NCBI GenBank assembly: GCA_027924585.1
Contig: BSBM01001385.1
Location: 310,001-374,000, forward strand
DNA: 64,000 bases
Reading direction: 5' to 3'
Source: Larix kaempferi
Taxonomy: Eukaryota > Streptophyta > Pinopsida > Pinales > Pinaceae
Shown here: piece after piece, positions 1 to 13,200 of the stretch
How positions within the stretch are numbered: position 1 is the stretch's first letter
How the letters are laid out: every line of letters starts with the position of its first letter
Notes under the pieces: generated by a model
Told to the model about the DNA's origin: nothing
Databases searched by the model: none
The model's input: only the letters and a program-made list of their open reading frames with translations
Translations under genes and position numbers: made by a program

Positions 1-1922
1 GGAGATGTTGAGTCATCGATCTCATTACTGCAGTCTATGTGATGCAACGACTACGAACAACACCCTACACAAGAGAAAATGAAGAAACCCACCTTGAACA
101 GTGTTGATGGTGGTTTCGAGCCTTCCTTGTTCTTGTCAATGTTTATAGCAGCATAACCAGGATCACTGAAAGAATGGAAAAACCAATAAACAAAATGAAT
201 GTAGAACTCGAAACCAACATCAATACTACTTAAGGTGATTTTCTACGTTTTCTCTCGTGTAGGGCGTTGTTCGTAGTTGTTTCATTGCATAGATTGCAGT
301 CATGGGATCGATGACTCAAGATCTCCGGCACTTTTCCTCTTCCCATTCTCTATTGTCCTTCGTATCAGCTCATCTTACTTCTCCTCTTCAAAGATTTTCC
401 CCATCATTGCCACCTTCCACAGATAAAGTGCTTGAGGAAGTAATCCTCTGTTGTCTAGAATGACCAAGTTCATCACGTAGATCATATATCTTCTTTAAAA
501 AGATGATATGGTCCCTTTGTGGGATGGTTGCTTTGTGGAACGTTATCCTCCGTGGAGTTTGTCCCATTGTGGGATGGTTTCTTTGTTGAACATGCTTATT
601 TGTGGATGGTTCATTTGGGGAACTTTCTCCTTTGTGGAGTGTATCCCTGTGTTGGAATGGAGCCTCTTATGATAACAAGATGTGTTCTGATGTGATGATA
701 CCTCTCCAGCGAAGAGGGAGTGTTGATGATGTAGGTACCAGATGGACTGGGTTGAGCTGAGCACATTGTATTGATGCATAATAAACTCTACGATGGACTG
801 TGCAGAGTTCTTGAGCTGATGCACGAGTGATTCAACTAGGGAGAGGAGCGGAGTCGTGGAGCTAGTGCATGTTCCTTTGTGGACACTTCTCGACTAATTG
901 TGATTGTGTTGGAAGACCTTCCTTATGATCTAGAGAGGTTAGAGATAAATGTGATGTACATATGATATCGAGATGTGTTTCAGTATGATAATGCTGACGA
1001 TACCTCCATGGCCAAGAGGCAGTGTTGGAGTAGTAGCTGCATGGGGCATCACCTCATAGGTCGACCAAATTAAGAATATGATTAGAATACAGTGTTCGAA
1101 GAATACCTTCCTTGTTGAGAGAGAGTGTTGGAAACAGTACAACTTCAGAATTTATTCTTTTTGCATTTCATCTTGTTAAGGTACCTCCTATGGGACAAGA
1201 CGTCAATGTATTTGATCATGTAAAACACTCAATGTAAACCTAGCGGTGAAATCACAAAGAAAAGATTTATTAAATGTAATTTTCTGTATTTCCCCTGAAA
1301 GACAGGTCGGACCAGTGGGTAAACTGCCCCAAAGCAGTCGGAAATTTGCGCCATACAATGGGCAGAACTGCACCAGTCAGGTCGGCGCAGTTAGGGAAAG
1401 TTAGGTCGACCCGGTCAGGAAAAAAGTCACCCTTTGATGTGTATAAATAGAGAGTTCGACCTCTCATTTCATCATTCACTCAAGCAAGTTCGCTCTAACC
1501 AAGAGTGGTTCCCTACTTCAGTTAAGGGACTGATTTTTTGGGGTTCTCCACTATTGGAGAAGTTTCTCCCTTGTTTTCTAGGGTTTGCGCTACTACTATC
1601 CGTATGTACATCGTTCTCTATTGGAAGGTCTGAGCTCGGGGGAGACAAATAGCTTTGTCTATGGTTGGGAGATGATTGTTCTTATCATCATGGTTTAAAC
1701 GAGCTTGACACTCATTTTGTTTCTGTGATTTGCAATTCTTTCAGTGATCCTCGCATTTGCCTGCTTGTTTATTTTTTGTAGGAGGTGGTGTCACAATCAG
1801 TTTCGCGTAGAGAAATATTGCTAAAATCTATATTCCAGATATACTAGCCTTCACAGGCTAGTATATACAACCGAGACGAGATGATACCGGGGACAATAGA
1901 GGATGGAAAGAGGAAAAATGTG
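1..1922. repeat. Array unit 1 (type A)
   Basis: The window opens inside the left arm of the unit's large inverted repeat; its partner arm runs to about 375. The short-repeat block lies at about 510-680. The three polypurine/TGTTG motifs put TGTTG at 721, 1023 and 1126. TATAAATA is at 1442-1449. The 3' part ends in a pyrimidine-rich TAG at about 1782, followed by TGGTGTCACA, a possible degenerate primer-binding site. Very close to unit 3. Confidence 0.8.
1442..1449 (+). promoter_or_regulatory. TATA box, repeated in each array unit
   Basis: TATAAATA followed by GAGAG, a canonical plant TATA box, preceded by conserved 'caccctttgatgtg'. Matching copies lie at 7881, 15302, 19250, 21157 and 22971, with variants at 9803 (TATGAATA) and 17190 (TATAAAAA). 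About 30 bp downstream each unit has a conserved 'catttcatcattcactc' stretch where transcription would be expected to start. About 330 bp downstream is a TTTTTTGTAG that resembles a 3' splice site. Promoter function is inferred from motif and conservation only. Confidence 0.55.
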
Positions 1923-2608
1923 GGATATGTTGGGTCATCGATCTCATTACTGCAGTCTATGTGATCCAACGACTACGAACAACACCCCACACAGGAGAAA
2001 ATGAAGAGACTCACCTTGAACAGTGTTGATGGTGGTTTCGAGCCTTCGTTGAGCTTGTTAATGTTTATAGCAGCATAACTAGCATCGCTAAAAGAATGGA
2101 AAAGCACATAAACAAAATGAGTGTGGAGCTCGAAATCAACATCAACACTATTTAAGGTGATTTTCTACATTTTCTCTCGTGTAGGGCGTTGTTCGTAGTT
2201 GTTTCATCGCATAGACTGCAGTCATGGGATCGATGACTCAACATCTCCGGCATTTTTCCCCTTTCCGTCCTCTATTGTCATTCGTATCACCTCATCTCAC
2301 TTCTCTTCTTCAAAGATTTCCCCCCTCATTGCCACCTTCCACAGATAAAGTGCTTGCGGAAGTAATCCTCTGTGGTCTAGAATGACCAAGTTCATCAGGT
2401 AGATCATATATCTTCTTTAAAAAGATGATATGGTCCCTTTGTGGGATGGTTCATTTCTGGAACGTACTCCTCTGTGGAGCGTGTGCCATTGTGGAACATG
2501 CTTATTTGTGGATGCTTCATTTGGGGAACGTTCTTCTTTTTGGAGTGTATGCCTGTGCTGGAATGGACCCTCTTATGATAACAAGATGTGTTCCGACGTG
2601 ATGATACC

Positions 2609-5600
2609 TGTTATCACCTAAACTGTAGTTACCCCTATGGATGGATCCAGTGATGGATGGCAATAGGGAAGGGAAACTCAAAAGGTGCAACCACGATCAC
2701 CTCGACCTCCAATATGTATGGTTGTCACGCCAGTCGAGGCAACCTTCGCTTTATGTTATCTAGCCCAGACAACAAAGGGGGAGACCCGATCTACTCCCGA
2801 CAGGAGAGATCAAAACCAAGACACCAAATCAAGGTATTTCTAAGTGAAGTTAGGTGTATGGTTTATCCTAGACCTAAGGATGAAGTCACAAGCCAAGTGA
2901 GGGGTTCAATAGTTATAGCTTTGGTTCATAGTTGAATGTGAGAGTGACTTATGATGTTGGTAGTAAGATCTAGGGCTAGTGTACTAGGTCAATGTCAAAA
3001 GATCCACTGCCTTGGGAACCGTGTCCAATGCAGGGTTGTTTAGGGGTCATATTGGGGCTAACTAGTACATGAGACAATCTTGACCATGGTCCATGATGTC
3101 TTCAAAGGTATAGTTCGCCAATGCAATAGTCAAACCACAGTCAATCCAACAATCTAGGAGAGTGGGTTGTCTTGGAGATAAACCAGTGCCTTGGGAATTG
3201 GGAAGTGGAGTCAAAGTAGGGTTGACTTTATGGTTTAGGACTCCTACAACATGAGATAAGTGGATAGTATAGGCCTTGATGGTTAAATATGTCTAGATCT
3301 AGGTTTGACCCAAGTGGACCACAATCCCTTAAAACAAGGAATGCAATCCCCAAGGCAAGATTTGACGAAGTGACAGTCTAGACCTAGGTTTTGAATTATT
3401 CTGATTCCGGATCTGCAAAAATCTCAAGTACCCAGTTCCTCGAAGTGAGTGAACTCACTTCTCCAAGGTGGTGCGACTTTCCCTAAGGAGGCTTCAATTT
3501 GGGTTTAGGTGGGTCAAATCATGTCGGATGGCATCCAAACTTTAGATCCGGGTAGATCAGTCAAGTAGGGATATGGATCTATAATTTTGTGGCAATCCAC
3601 CGGTTAGATCTTTGTAGATCTGAGTTTAAGTGTTCCAAGTGGTCCAAAATGGGGATTAAATCCCTTAAAATGTGGAATGGGGCCCACAAGGTGTATTTCA
3701 AGAAAGGGACAACCTGGGTGTATGTTATTTGATGTGTAGATGTCAAATCAAGTGGAATTTCAAACACCCATGTTCTAGATCTAGGTCAACTTGCTCAAAT
3801 GGTGAAGTGCGCCTTCCTTGGGAGAAGCTAAGTTGGCTTGGGAGAGGGGTCAAACGGAAGCCAATCCTCACCAAACTATAGATCCGGGATGCCGTGGATG
3901 CTATAGAGGTGGGTTTTCAATATCATGCCCAACAACCCACTAGATCTCAGTAGATCTAAGAAAATGCAAAATTGGGGTTTTGATTAATTAGGGTTTTAAG
4001 TGTTTTTTGACAATTGGATAGACTATGGAGATAGAACTTACCTTGAGATCATACCTGAATGATGTGGTTGAGATTCCTTGATGTTGAGGAAGATTCCCGC
4101 AGAGATCAAATGAGAGATTATTGATTTGCTTGCCAATTTGATGCCCTAGTCCACAAGTGCGCCTTCCTCTACCTGTCAAACCAAGGAATAAAATTCAATC
4201 AGTAAGATCAAGTATGGAAGAAATACAAGAGAAATGCAAATAGTAACATGAAATAGAAGGTCCTGGGACAGTAATACTCCCTGTTACCAACGAAGAGCTC
4301 CAAAGAAGAAGTAGGGAGAGTCTTCCCCTACCAATACCTCCTCCTCCAAGCAAATCGGCCTCCACCTGTAGATGCAAAATCGTGGTACAATAGATATGGC
4401 AAACAAGATCTCTAATAACTCAGTGCAAAGGAAGAACCAACGAACGAACACCAAAAACATTCACCACAACATTGGAGATAGATGCAATAATAATTTTCTA
4501 TTCCAATAATCCAGAGCCAAAAGTCCCTTTACAATGAGAGGCTCTCTCCTTTAAATAGGAAGGAGAGGCACCAAAACCCTAACCACTTTTTGAATGAGTG
4601 GCTAAGATTAAAAGATACAAATGTCTAATCAATGGTTGAGATGAGATCAACAACATAATACATGGATCACACATAAAATATAACATAAGTGGACAAAGTC
4701 GCCTTAGGAGAGGGGAATCCCACCAAATCATGATGACAAAATATCATAAGAGGCTCATGGTGGGTCCAAGGGGTAATTTTATCCCTCCTTGGTCAATCCC
4801 CATGGCACAATAACCAATAAATAATCATGAATATACCAAATCGTGCCTCCAAGGTGAAGTCGTGGTCCTCAAAAGACCTCAAAAATCCACAGAAAGTGCC
4901 ATAAGTGATGGATGCGGGCCCCGATGAAGCTGAAACTGCAGGAGGAGGTGTGGAAGGTCCCGATCTATCATCACTGATCATCCCATGCCATAATTTTGCC
5001 TCAGTAGCCCAAATCGATTTCCTCAATAGCCATTTCTACCAATCCTGAAATGCCTCGGGAAACGTGAAACTGCCCAAACTGCCTCCTGGAGTGATGGCGC
5101 TGTCAAGGTGAGGGTGCCAATGTGTCCGGGAGGGGGGTAATATGGTAAAAACAAGTGGCTGGACCACCCCCTCCATCATCAGCGCCCTAGGTCAACCGGA
5201 TAAAAGTCATCTCTGCTCCGACAGGGCCTCCAATAGACCAAAACTGCACTAGGACAGCCTACTGAGGCTAAATCATCACTGTAAGTGCCCGGAACTGAAA
5301 ACAAACTGTCCCATTGGACTCAGAAGGTCCAAATCCATCCAAGATGTGTACTCATACACCATATGAATCTCTGCATGATCAAAATAAATATCCAATGTAC
5401 CGGAACAAGGCCAATAATAATGATCTGTAAATGACCAAACACTGCTGTATCCCAAGAATCATCATCATAACCCTGTAGCTGCTGCATAGAATCATCCTGT
5501 ATGTGTACATAGACCATATATCATCTATCCATATCATCATAAGGTCCAACATCTCATGTCTCATGGTCCTCCATGGTCAAACTAGGTCTAACCAAGACCA

Positions 5601-7104
5601 AATACAACTCAGACTATCATCCATAGCTGCTGCAAGGTGTCAAGGTTAATACATGCTTTACAATTTATTGAAATAGCTACTAAAACACAGAGTAATCATG
5701 ACTGGCGATCTAAATCCAAATATATAGTGTCGTTAATTATTATTATTACTCAGACTAGACTTTCAGGACCATACTCACTTCATAGTTGTGATCAATTTGC
5801 TAGTGAAGGGTGAAGGCTGAAATAACTGGCTAGGCTAAGGGATGACTTGACTGACTTGACTTTGTGACACTTTGGCAAGGGAAAGGGAATACACACCATA
5901 GTATATACTGAATGAGCAATAACACAGGGAATGGCGGTGTCTCACAAATGGATGAGTTGTTTAAAGAGGGTTTATTCACCATCACAGATGCGCACAATCC
6001 ATAATACAAAGAAGGCCAGCAATTGTTTAGATATAACATTTAAGTTCCATTGCTTTTTGGGCCTGAGGTTTCCATAGCCTTGATCTATGTGTGTTTACAA
6101 ACACATTGCATAGATTTACATTTATTTTTAGGCTTTCTGCTGCAGGTGTGTTTTTAAGGCACTTGTTTACCTGAGCACTTCTAGGTGTGTCATGGACAAC
6201 TTGTTTACCTAGGTATTTATTTTTCCAAAAGATATAACATTTTATTTTTCATGGCCATTTTCATTTGGCATTTCTTTCATATACAAGATATAGCATTTGA
6301 TTTTTCCAGATTTTGTATTGATGGCAGCACTAAAAGTTTCAGGTTTAGCCAACACAACTTTAGTGACTAGGGGGAATTCTCAAGGAACTCCAACTCACCA
6401 TAGGTAAGTTTTGTCACCAACTCAGAGCCGAGACACAATAAACAGGGAAGCTCATCCAATACAGAGGCTACAGTGGGGAAAGGTCCTCCATGTCACTAGT
6501 CAAGTAGCAAATCAGGGTGATAATCTAAAAGGTAGGCCACGGATGGATGAAGACAATGAAAAGATGAAGCCAACACTAGCAAGCCAAGGTATGGTTGAAT
6601 GATCACCTCTATTCTCCCTAAGGAGGGTATACACCAATGAGTATGAATAGTGAACTTCTAAGTCTGAGTAGGGACAGTAATATATATATAATAGGTCAAC
6701 CAGGTCCAAATATCTATATGATCGCCAGATCATGATACTAAGTGCTAAGACATGCTATAAGAATAAGTATAAAAGCAATCTAACCATAACACAATAATAT
6801 ACCTGCTGAGTCATATACCTGAAAGCTCATCAACCTGTACCATCATCTGTCCTCTGAGACTGCTGCTGTAACTCTGGGCGCTACTGTCTGCTCTGTACCA
6901 ATGGCATAATGGCTATATCGGGCATCTCTCTGAGTGTCCTGAAACTCAGTCATGGCATGGGGAATATAACTGCTGTCCACAATCTGATAGTGATCCAATA
7001 TAGATGCTCATCTCGGCATCTCAAATGTAAGGGAACTGGCTCAATAGTGTACTGGAATGAGAAAAATAATGTATGGTAGCCCGACTACTATATATGTGAT
7101 AACA
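2609..7104. mobile_element. Giant solo LTR, copy 1 (4496 bp)
   Basis: Starts TGTTATCAC and ends GTGATAACA, a 9-bp perfect terminal inverted repeat of the TG...CA type. It is flanked by ATACC at 2604-2608 and 7105-7109, a 5-bp TSD; the uninterrupted target reads 'gatgatacctctttagc' in sister array units. The two ends share no direct repeat, so this is one LTR rather than a whole element. No credible coding frame. It contains a CTTTAAATAGG TATA-like stretch near 4550 and the conserved ACCAGTGCC...TGGAGTCAAA box at 3182-3215. The second copy is at 25945-30440. Orientation is unknown. Confidence 0.85.
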
Positions 7105-8276
7105 ATACCTCTTTAGCTAAGAGGGAGTGTTGAAGATGTAGGCACTCGATGGATTGGGTTGAGCTGAGCACATTGTATTGATGCATGATAGACTCTACGA
7201 TGGACTGTGCAGAGTTCTTGAGCTGATGCACGAGTGACTCACCTATGGAGAGGGCAGAGTCGTGGAGCTAGTGCATGTTTCACAATGGACTGGATTGAGC
7301 AGATGCACGAAGATCGATTTGTTGACACCTCTCGACTAACTGTGATTGTGTTGGAAGACCTTCCTTATGGTATAGAGAGGTTAGAGATAACTGTGATGTA
7401 CTTATGATATCGAGATGTGTTTCGGTATGATCATGCTGACGATACCTCCATGGCCAAGAGGCAGTGTTGGGGTAGTAGCTGCATGGGGCATCACTTCATA
7501 GGTCGACCAAATAAAGAATAAGATTAGAATACAATATTCGAAGAATACCTTCCCTTTTGAGAGGGAGTGTTCGAAACGGTACAACCTCGGAAGTTATTCT
7601 TATTGCATTTCATCTTGTTAAGATACCTCCTATGGGAAAAGATGTCAATGTATTCGATCATGTAAAACACTCAATGTAATCCTAGGGGTGAAATCACAAA
7701 GAAAAGATTTATTAAATGTAATTTTCTGTATTTCCCCAAGACAAGCCGGACCAGTGGGTAAATTGCCCCAAAGCAGTGGGCAATTTGCCCCATACAATGG
7801 GCAGAACTGCACCAGTCAGGTCGGCGCCGTTAGGGAAAGTTAGGTCAACCCGGTCAGGAAAAAAGTCACCCTTTGATGTGTATAAATAGAGAGTTCGGCC
7901 TCTCATTTCGTCATTCACTCAAGCAAGTTCGTTGTAGCCAAGAGTGTTTCGCTACTTCAGTTAAGGGACTGATTTTTTGGGGTTCTCCACTATTGGAGAA
8001 GTTTCTCCCTTGTTTTCTAGGGTTTGCGCTACTACTATCCGGATATACATCATTCTCTATTTGAAGGTCTGAGCTCAGGGGAGACAAATAACTTTGTCTA
8101 TGGTTGGGAGATGATTGCTCTTATCATCATGGTTTAAACGAGCTCGACACTCATTTCTTTTCTGCGATTTGCCATTCTTTCATTGATCCTTGCAGTCGCC
8201 TGCTTGTTTATTTTTTGTAGGAGGTGGTGTCACAATCAGTTTCTCGTAGAGAAATATTGCTAATATCTACGTTCCA

Positions 8277-8306
8277 GATATACTAGCCTTCACAAGCTAG
8301 TATATA
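8277..8306. repeat. Short palindrome at the base of the hairpin
   Basis: Just outside the large hairpin each unit has a short palindrome: ATATACTAGCCT and AGGCTAGTATAT around a TCAC loop in unit 1 (about 1836-1866). In unit 3 the right arm has one changed base (CAAGCTAG). It is kept in all units, while the surrounding bases vary more. Confidence 0.6.
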
Positions 8307-8311
8307 CAAGT

Positions 8312-8735
8312 GAGACGAGGTGATACAAGGGATAATAGAGGATGGAAAGAGGAAAAATGTGGGAGATGTTGAGTCATCGGTCTCATTACTGCAGTCTATG
8401 TGATGCAACGACTATGAACAACACCCTACACAGGAGAAAATGAAGAAACCCACCTTGAACAGTGTTGATGGTGGTTTCGAGCCTTCCTTGTTCTTGTTAA
8501 TGTTTATAGCAGCATAACCAGGATCACTGAAAGAATGGAAAAACCAATAAACAAAATGAATGTAGAGCTCGAAACCAACATCAACACTACTTAAGGTGAT
8601 TTTCTACGTTTTCTCTCGTGTAGGGCGTTGTTCCTAGTTGTTTCATTGCATAGATTGCAGTCATGGGATCGATGACTCAAGATCTCCGGCACTTTTCCTC
8701 TTCCCATTCTCTATTGTCCTTCGTATCAGCTCATC
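8312..8735. repeat. ~420-bp inverted repeat (hairpin), one per array unit
   Basis: Described for unit 3, but present in all units. The left arm (about 8312-8487) runs from 'gagacgaggtgatac' through 'gttgagtcatcg' and 'gtgttgatggtggtttcgag'. The right arm (about 8570-8735) is its imperfect reverse complement: 'ctcgaaaccaacatcaacac', then 'cgatgactcaagatctcc', then 'tctattgtccttcgtatc'. The spacer is about 85 bp. Other copies lie at about 1866-2290, 10227-10650, 15733-16156, 17617-18035, 19654-20075 and 21590-22010. Confidence 0.7.
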
Positions 8736-10283
8736 TTACTTCTCCTCTTCAAAGATTTTCCCCATCATTGCCACCTTCCACAGATAAAGTGCTTGAGGAA
8801 GTAATCCTCTGTTGTCTAGAATGACCAAGTTCATCACGTAGATCATATATCTTCTTTAAAAAGATGATATGGTCCCTTTGTGGGATGGTTGCTTTGTGGA
8901 ACGTTATCCTCCGTGGAGTTTGTCCCATTGTGGGATGGTTTCTTTGTTGAACATGCTTATTTGTGGATGGTTCATTTGGGGAACTTTCTCCTTTGTGGAG
9001 TGTATCCCTGTGTTGGAATGGAGCCTCTTATGATAACAAGATGTGTTCCGATGTGATGATACCTCTCCAGCGAAGAGGGAGTGTTGATGATGTAGGCACC
9101 AGATGGACTGGGTTGAGCTGAGCACATTGTATTGATGCATAATAAACTCTACGATGGACTGTGCAGAGTTCTGGAGCTGATGCACGAGTGATTCAACTAG
9201 GGAGAGGAGCGGAGTCGTGGAGCTAGTGCATGTTCCTTTGTGGACACTTCTCGACTAATTGTGATTGTGTTGGAAGACCTTCCTTATGATATAGAGAGGT
9301 TAGAGATAACTGTGATGTACATATGATATCGAGATGTGTTTCAGTATGATAATGCTGACGATACCTCCATGGCCAAGAGGCAGTGTTGGAGTAGTAGCTG
9401 CATGGGGCATCACCTCATAGGTCGACCAAATTAAGAATATGATTAGAATACAGTGTTCGAAGAATACCTTCCTTGTTGAGAGGGAGTGTTGGAAACAGTA
9501 CAACTTCAGAATTTATTCTTTTTGCATTTCATCTTGTTAAGGTACCTCCTATGGGACAAGACGTCAATGTATTTGATCATGTAAAACACTCAATGTAAAC
9601 CTAGCGGTGAAATCACAAAGAAAAGATTTATTAAATGTAATTTTCTGTATTTCCCTTTAAAGACAGGTTGGACCAGTGGGTAAACTGCCCCAAAGCAGTC
9701 GGAAATTTGCGCCATACAATGGGCAGAACTGCACCAGTCAGGTCGGCGCAGTTAGGGAAAGTTAGGTCGACCCGGTCAGGAAAAAAGTCACCCTTTGATG
9801 TGTATGAATAGAGAGTTCGACCTCTCATTTCATCATTCACTCAAGCAAGTTCGCTCTAACCAAGAGTGGTTCCCTACTTCAGTTAAGGGACTGATTTTTT
9901 GGGGTTCTCCACTATTGGAGAAGTTTCTCCCTTGTTTTCTAGGGTTTGCGCTACTACTATCCGTATATACATCGTTCTCTATTGGAAGGTCTGAGCTCGG
10001 GGGAGACAAATAGCTTTGTCTATGGTTGGGAGATGATTGTTCTTATCATCATGGTTTAAACGAGCTTGACACTCATTTTGTTTCTGTGATTTGCAATTCT
10101 TTCAGTGATCCTCGCATTCGCCTGCTTGTTTATTTTTTGTAGGAGGTGGTGTTACAATCAGTTTCGCGTAGAGAAATATTGCTAAAATCTATATTCCAGA
10201 TATACTAGCCTTCACAGGCTAGTATATACAACCGAGACGAGATGATACCGGGGACAATAGAGGATGGAAAGAGGAAAAATGTG
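8362..10283. repeat. Array unit 3 (type A)
   Basis: Nearly identical by eye to unit 1 over its whole length, much closer than to its neighbours 2 and 4, which indicates duplication of an A-B dimer. Its TATA box is changed to TATGAATA (9803-9810), so this promoter copy may be weak. Confidence 0.8.
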
Positions 10284-13200
10284 GGATATGTTGGGTCATC
10301 GATCTCATTACTGCAGTCTATGTGATCCAACGACTACGAACAACACCCCACACAGGAGAAAATGAAGAGACTCACCTTGAACAGTGTTGATGGTGGTTTC
10401 GAGCCTTCGTTGAGCTTGTTAATGTTTATAGCAGCATAACTAGGATCGCTAAAAGAATGGAAAAGCACATAAACAAAATGAGTGTGGAGCTCGAAACCAA
10501 CATCAACACTATTTAAGGTGATTTTCTACATTTTCTCTCGTGTAGGGCGTTGTTCGTAGTTGTTTCATCGCATAGACTGCAGTCATGGGATCGATGACTC
10601 AACATCTCCGGCATTTTTCCCCTTTCCGTCCTCTATTGTCATTCGTATCACCTCATCTCACTTCTCTTCTTCAAAGATTTCCCCCCTCATTGCCACCTTC
10701 CACAGATAAAGTGCTTGCGGAAGTAATCCTCTGTGGTCTAGAATGACCAAGTTCATCAGGTAGATCATATATCTTCTTTAAAAAGATGATATGGTCCCTT
10801 TGTGGGATGGTTCATTTCTGGAACGTACTCCTCTGTGGAGCGTGTTCCATTGTGGAACATGCTTATTTGTGGATGGTTCATTTGGGGAACGTTCTTCTTT
10901 GTTGAGTGTATGCCTGTGCTATAATGGCCCCTCTTATGATAACAAGATGTGTTCCGACGTGATGATACCTCTTTAGCTAAGAGGGAGTGTTGATGATGTA
11001 GGCACTCGATGGATTGGGTTGAGCTGAGCACATTGTATTGATGCATGATAGACTCTACGATGGACTGTGCATAGTTCTTGAGCTGATGCACGAGTGACTC
11101 ACCTATGGAGAGGGCAGAGTCGTGGAGCTAGTGCATGTTTCACAATGGACTGGATTGAGCAGATGCACGAAGATCGATTTGTTGACACCTCTCGACTAAC
11201 TGTGATTGTGTTGGAAGACCTTCCTTATGGTATAGAGAGGTTAGAGATAACTATGATGTACTTATGATATCGAGATGTGTTTCAGTATGATCATGCTGAC
11301 GATACCTCCATGGCCAAGAGGCAGTGTTGGAGTAGTAGCTGCATGGGGCATCACTTCATAGGTCGACCAAATAAAGAATAAGATTAGAATACAATATTCG
11401 AAGAATACCTTCCCTTTTGAGAGGGAGTGTTCTAAACGGTACAACTTCGGAAGTTATTCTTATTGCATTTCATCTTGTTAAGATACCTCCTATGGGAAAA
11501 GATGTCAATGTATTCGATCATGTAAAACACTCAATGTAATCCTAGGGGTGAAATCACAAAGAAAAGATTTATTAAATGTAATTTTCTGTATTTCCCCAAG
11601 ACAAGTCGGACCAGTGGGTAAATTGCCCCAAAGCAGTGGGCAATTTGCCCCATACAATGGGCAGAACTGCACCAGTCAGGTCGGCGCAGTTATTGAATGT
11701 TAGGTCTGTTGTCCTCCGAAATGGCATGCGTGTCTTTTGAAAGCCCAAAATGTGCAACGCCAGCTGGATGACAACTCTCTCAGGAGAGAGGCCAATGTCA
11801 CCACACTCCTCTCCTCTTCGCTTCAGGTTGGCTCTTCTCCAACACTAGGGTGGTATCCCTAAACTAGGATCGCTAAGGCAGATACAGTAACGGGCAAGGT
11901 GAATGGAAGAGGCTACCTTAGAGAATCGGGGGTAACAAAAGATAGTTTTCAAAATGGATGATGGAAAAGGAAGGGAAGATCAATCCTCAGGGAAAGACCA
12001 GTGCCAGTATCAGAGAGGGGCGAATGGAGTCAAAGAAAACTCTAAAAGGACCTTGCTGCCAGATGAATGTAGTAACCAACTAAGAGCTCTTGCACTAGAG
12101 CACACCTGAAAGCCGCAGAACTTAAGAGAAAAACGTGGGTCAAATAAAGTTGTGCTAGATTGTTAGCCTTCGATTCAGATGATCCCAGCTTAAGAATCAA
12201 AAGCAAGGAGCTAAGAGAGATATTGCCTCATGCAAAATGAAAGATGGCATACAAATAGAAATGGCAAACAAAGGACGAAAGAATTCTCCATTTATCCAAA
12301 GAATCCCATCATGATATTTTTCTATTAAGCTCACGGGAAAAAACTTCTTAAATTCTCCATCTGGTTACAATGAAGGAGGCTGGCTTTTATAGGCCCAAAA
12401 CCTCTCTTATTCTTTTCAAAAGAAAACCAAAATAATAAAATAAAAGAAGAAAAAATGGAAAAGGTGAATTAGATCCACTTTTTCCTCCTTTCGACAGCAT
12501 TACTACCTCCACTTTATTTATGGCACTCACACTTTAGTTATTTCATATCCATGAGATGGCTCCACAACTCCATTTGAGCAGCTATCACGAATAGTTATGA
12601 AACACACTACTGATTATTAAAAGAAACCCATACTTTGGTCACCAACGAAACCACAAACACCCACGTCAAAAGCTTGAGCTGTCAAGATGATACACCGATC
12701 GGATAGGTGGCTGAACGCTACCCTCGAGAATTTGTCGAGCACCATCAATAAGTTGGCGTAACTGGCTTCTCTCTGTCTATCACCGCCGAATCGGTTGCCG
12801 AAATGTGATGTGCAACCCACTCCATAACCCGGTTGTCAATGGCGTCCCCACCGATTCAATTCTTAATGTGCTAGTTAATTGCTAAAACCCCGAGCTAACT
12901 GTGGTCATGTGAACCGCCAGATCGCTTTCTCTGTATTTGGCTGTCAACAGCGTGAAGGAAACGGAAACAATGTGTTCGGTTCAGACCTTTACGATTGTCA
13001 ATCTTTGAATAAAACGCAGAGTTGATTTCTCCAAAGACCGTATCTTTGACAACCGATTGCCACTTGTAACCTAGAACGTGAATATCTCAAAATCGGCTGT
13101 CCATGCTGGATACGGAATGATCCACCAATTTTACTCGGCGACCATCATCCTTGAATTCGGCATATTCATCGTGTTCTGGCGATAAGAGTTTCTCTAAAAC

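Larger units (their letters stand above)
1923..8361. repeat. Array unit 2 (type B), split by a solo LTR
   Basis: Unit sequence runs 1923-2608 and resumes at 7105; the solo LTR 2609-7104 sits between them with TSD ATACC on both sides. Without insert and TSD the unit is about 1.94 kb. It carries the type-B extra stretch reading 'ggattgagcagatgcacg' near 7290, absent from type A. TATAAATA is at 7881-7888. The array was therefore already present when the LTR inserted. Confidence 0.8.

Noticed and set aside
1434-1652. A 63-72-residue open frame repeated in all array units (for example 1434, 7873, 9795, 15296, 19242, 21149, 22963)
   Set aside because: Its start codon lies upstream of the TATA box, so the unit's promoter could not express it as read, there is no internal Met, and its similarity between units is no more than that of the DNA.
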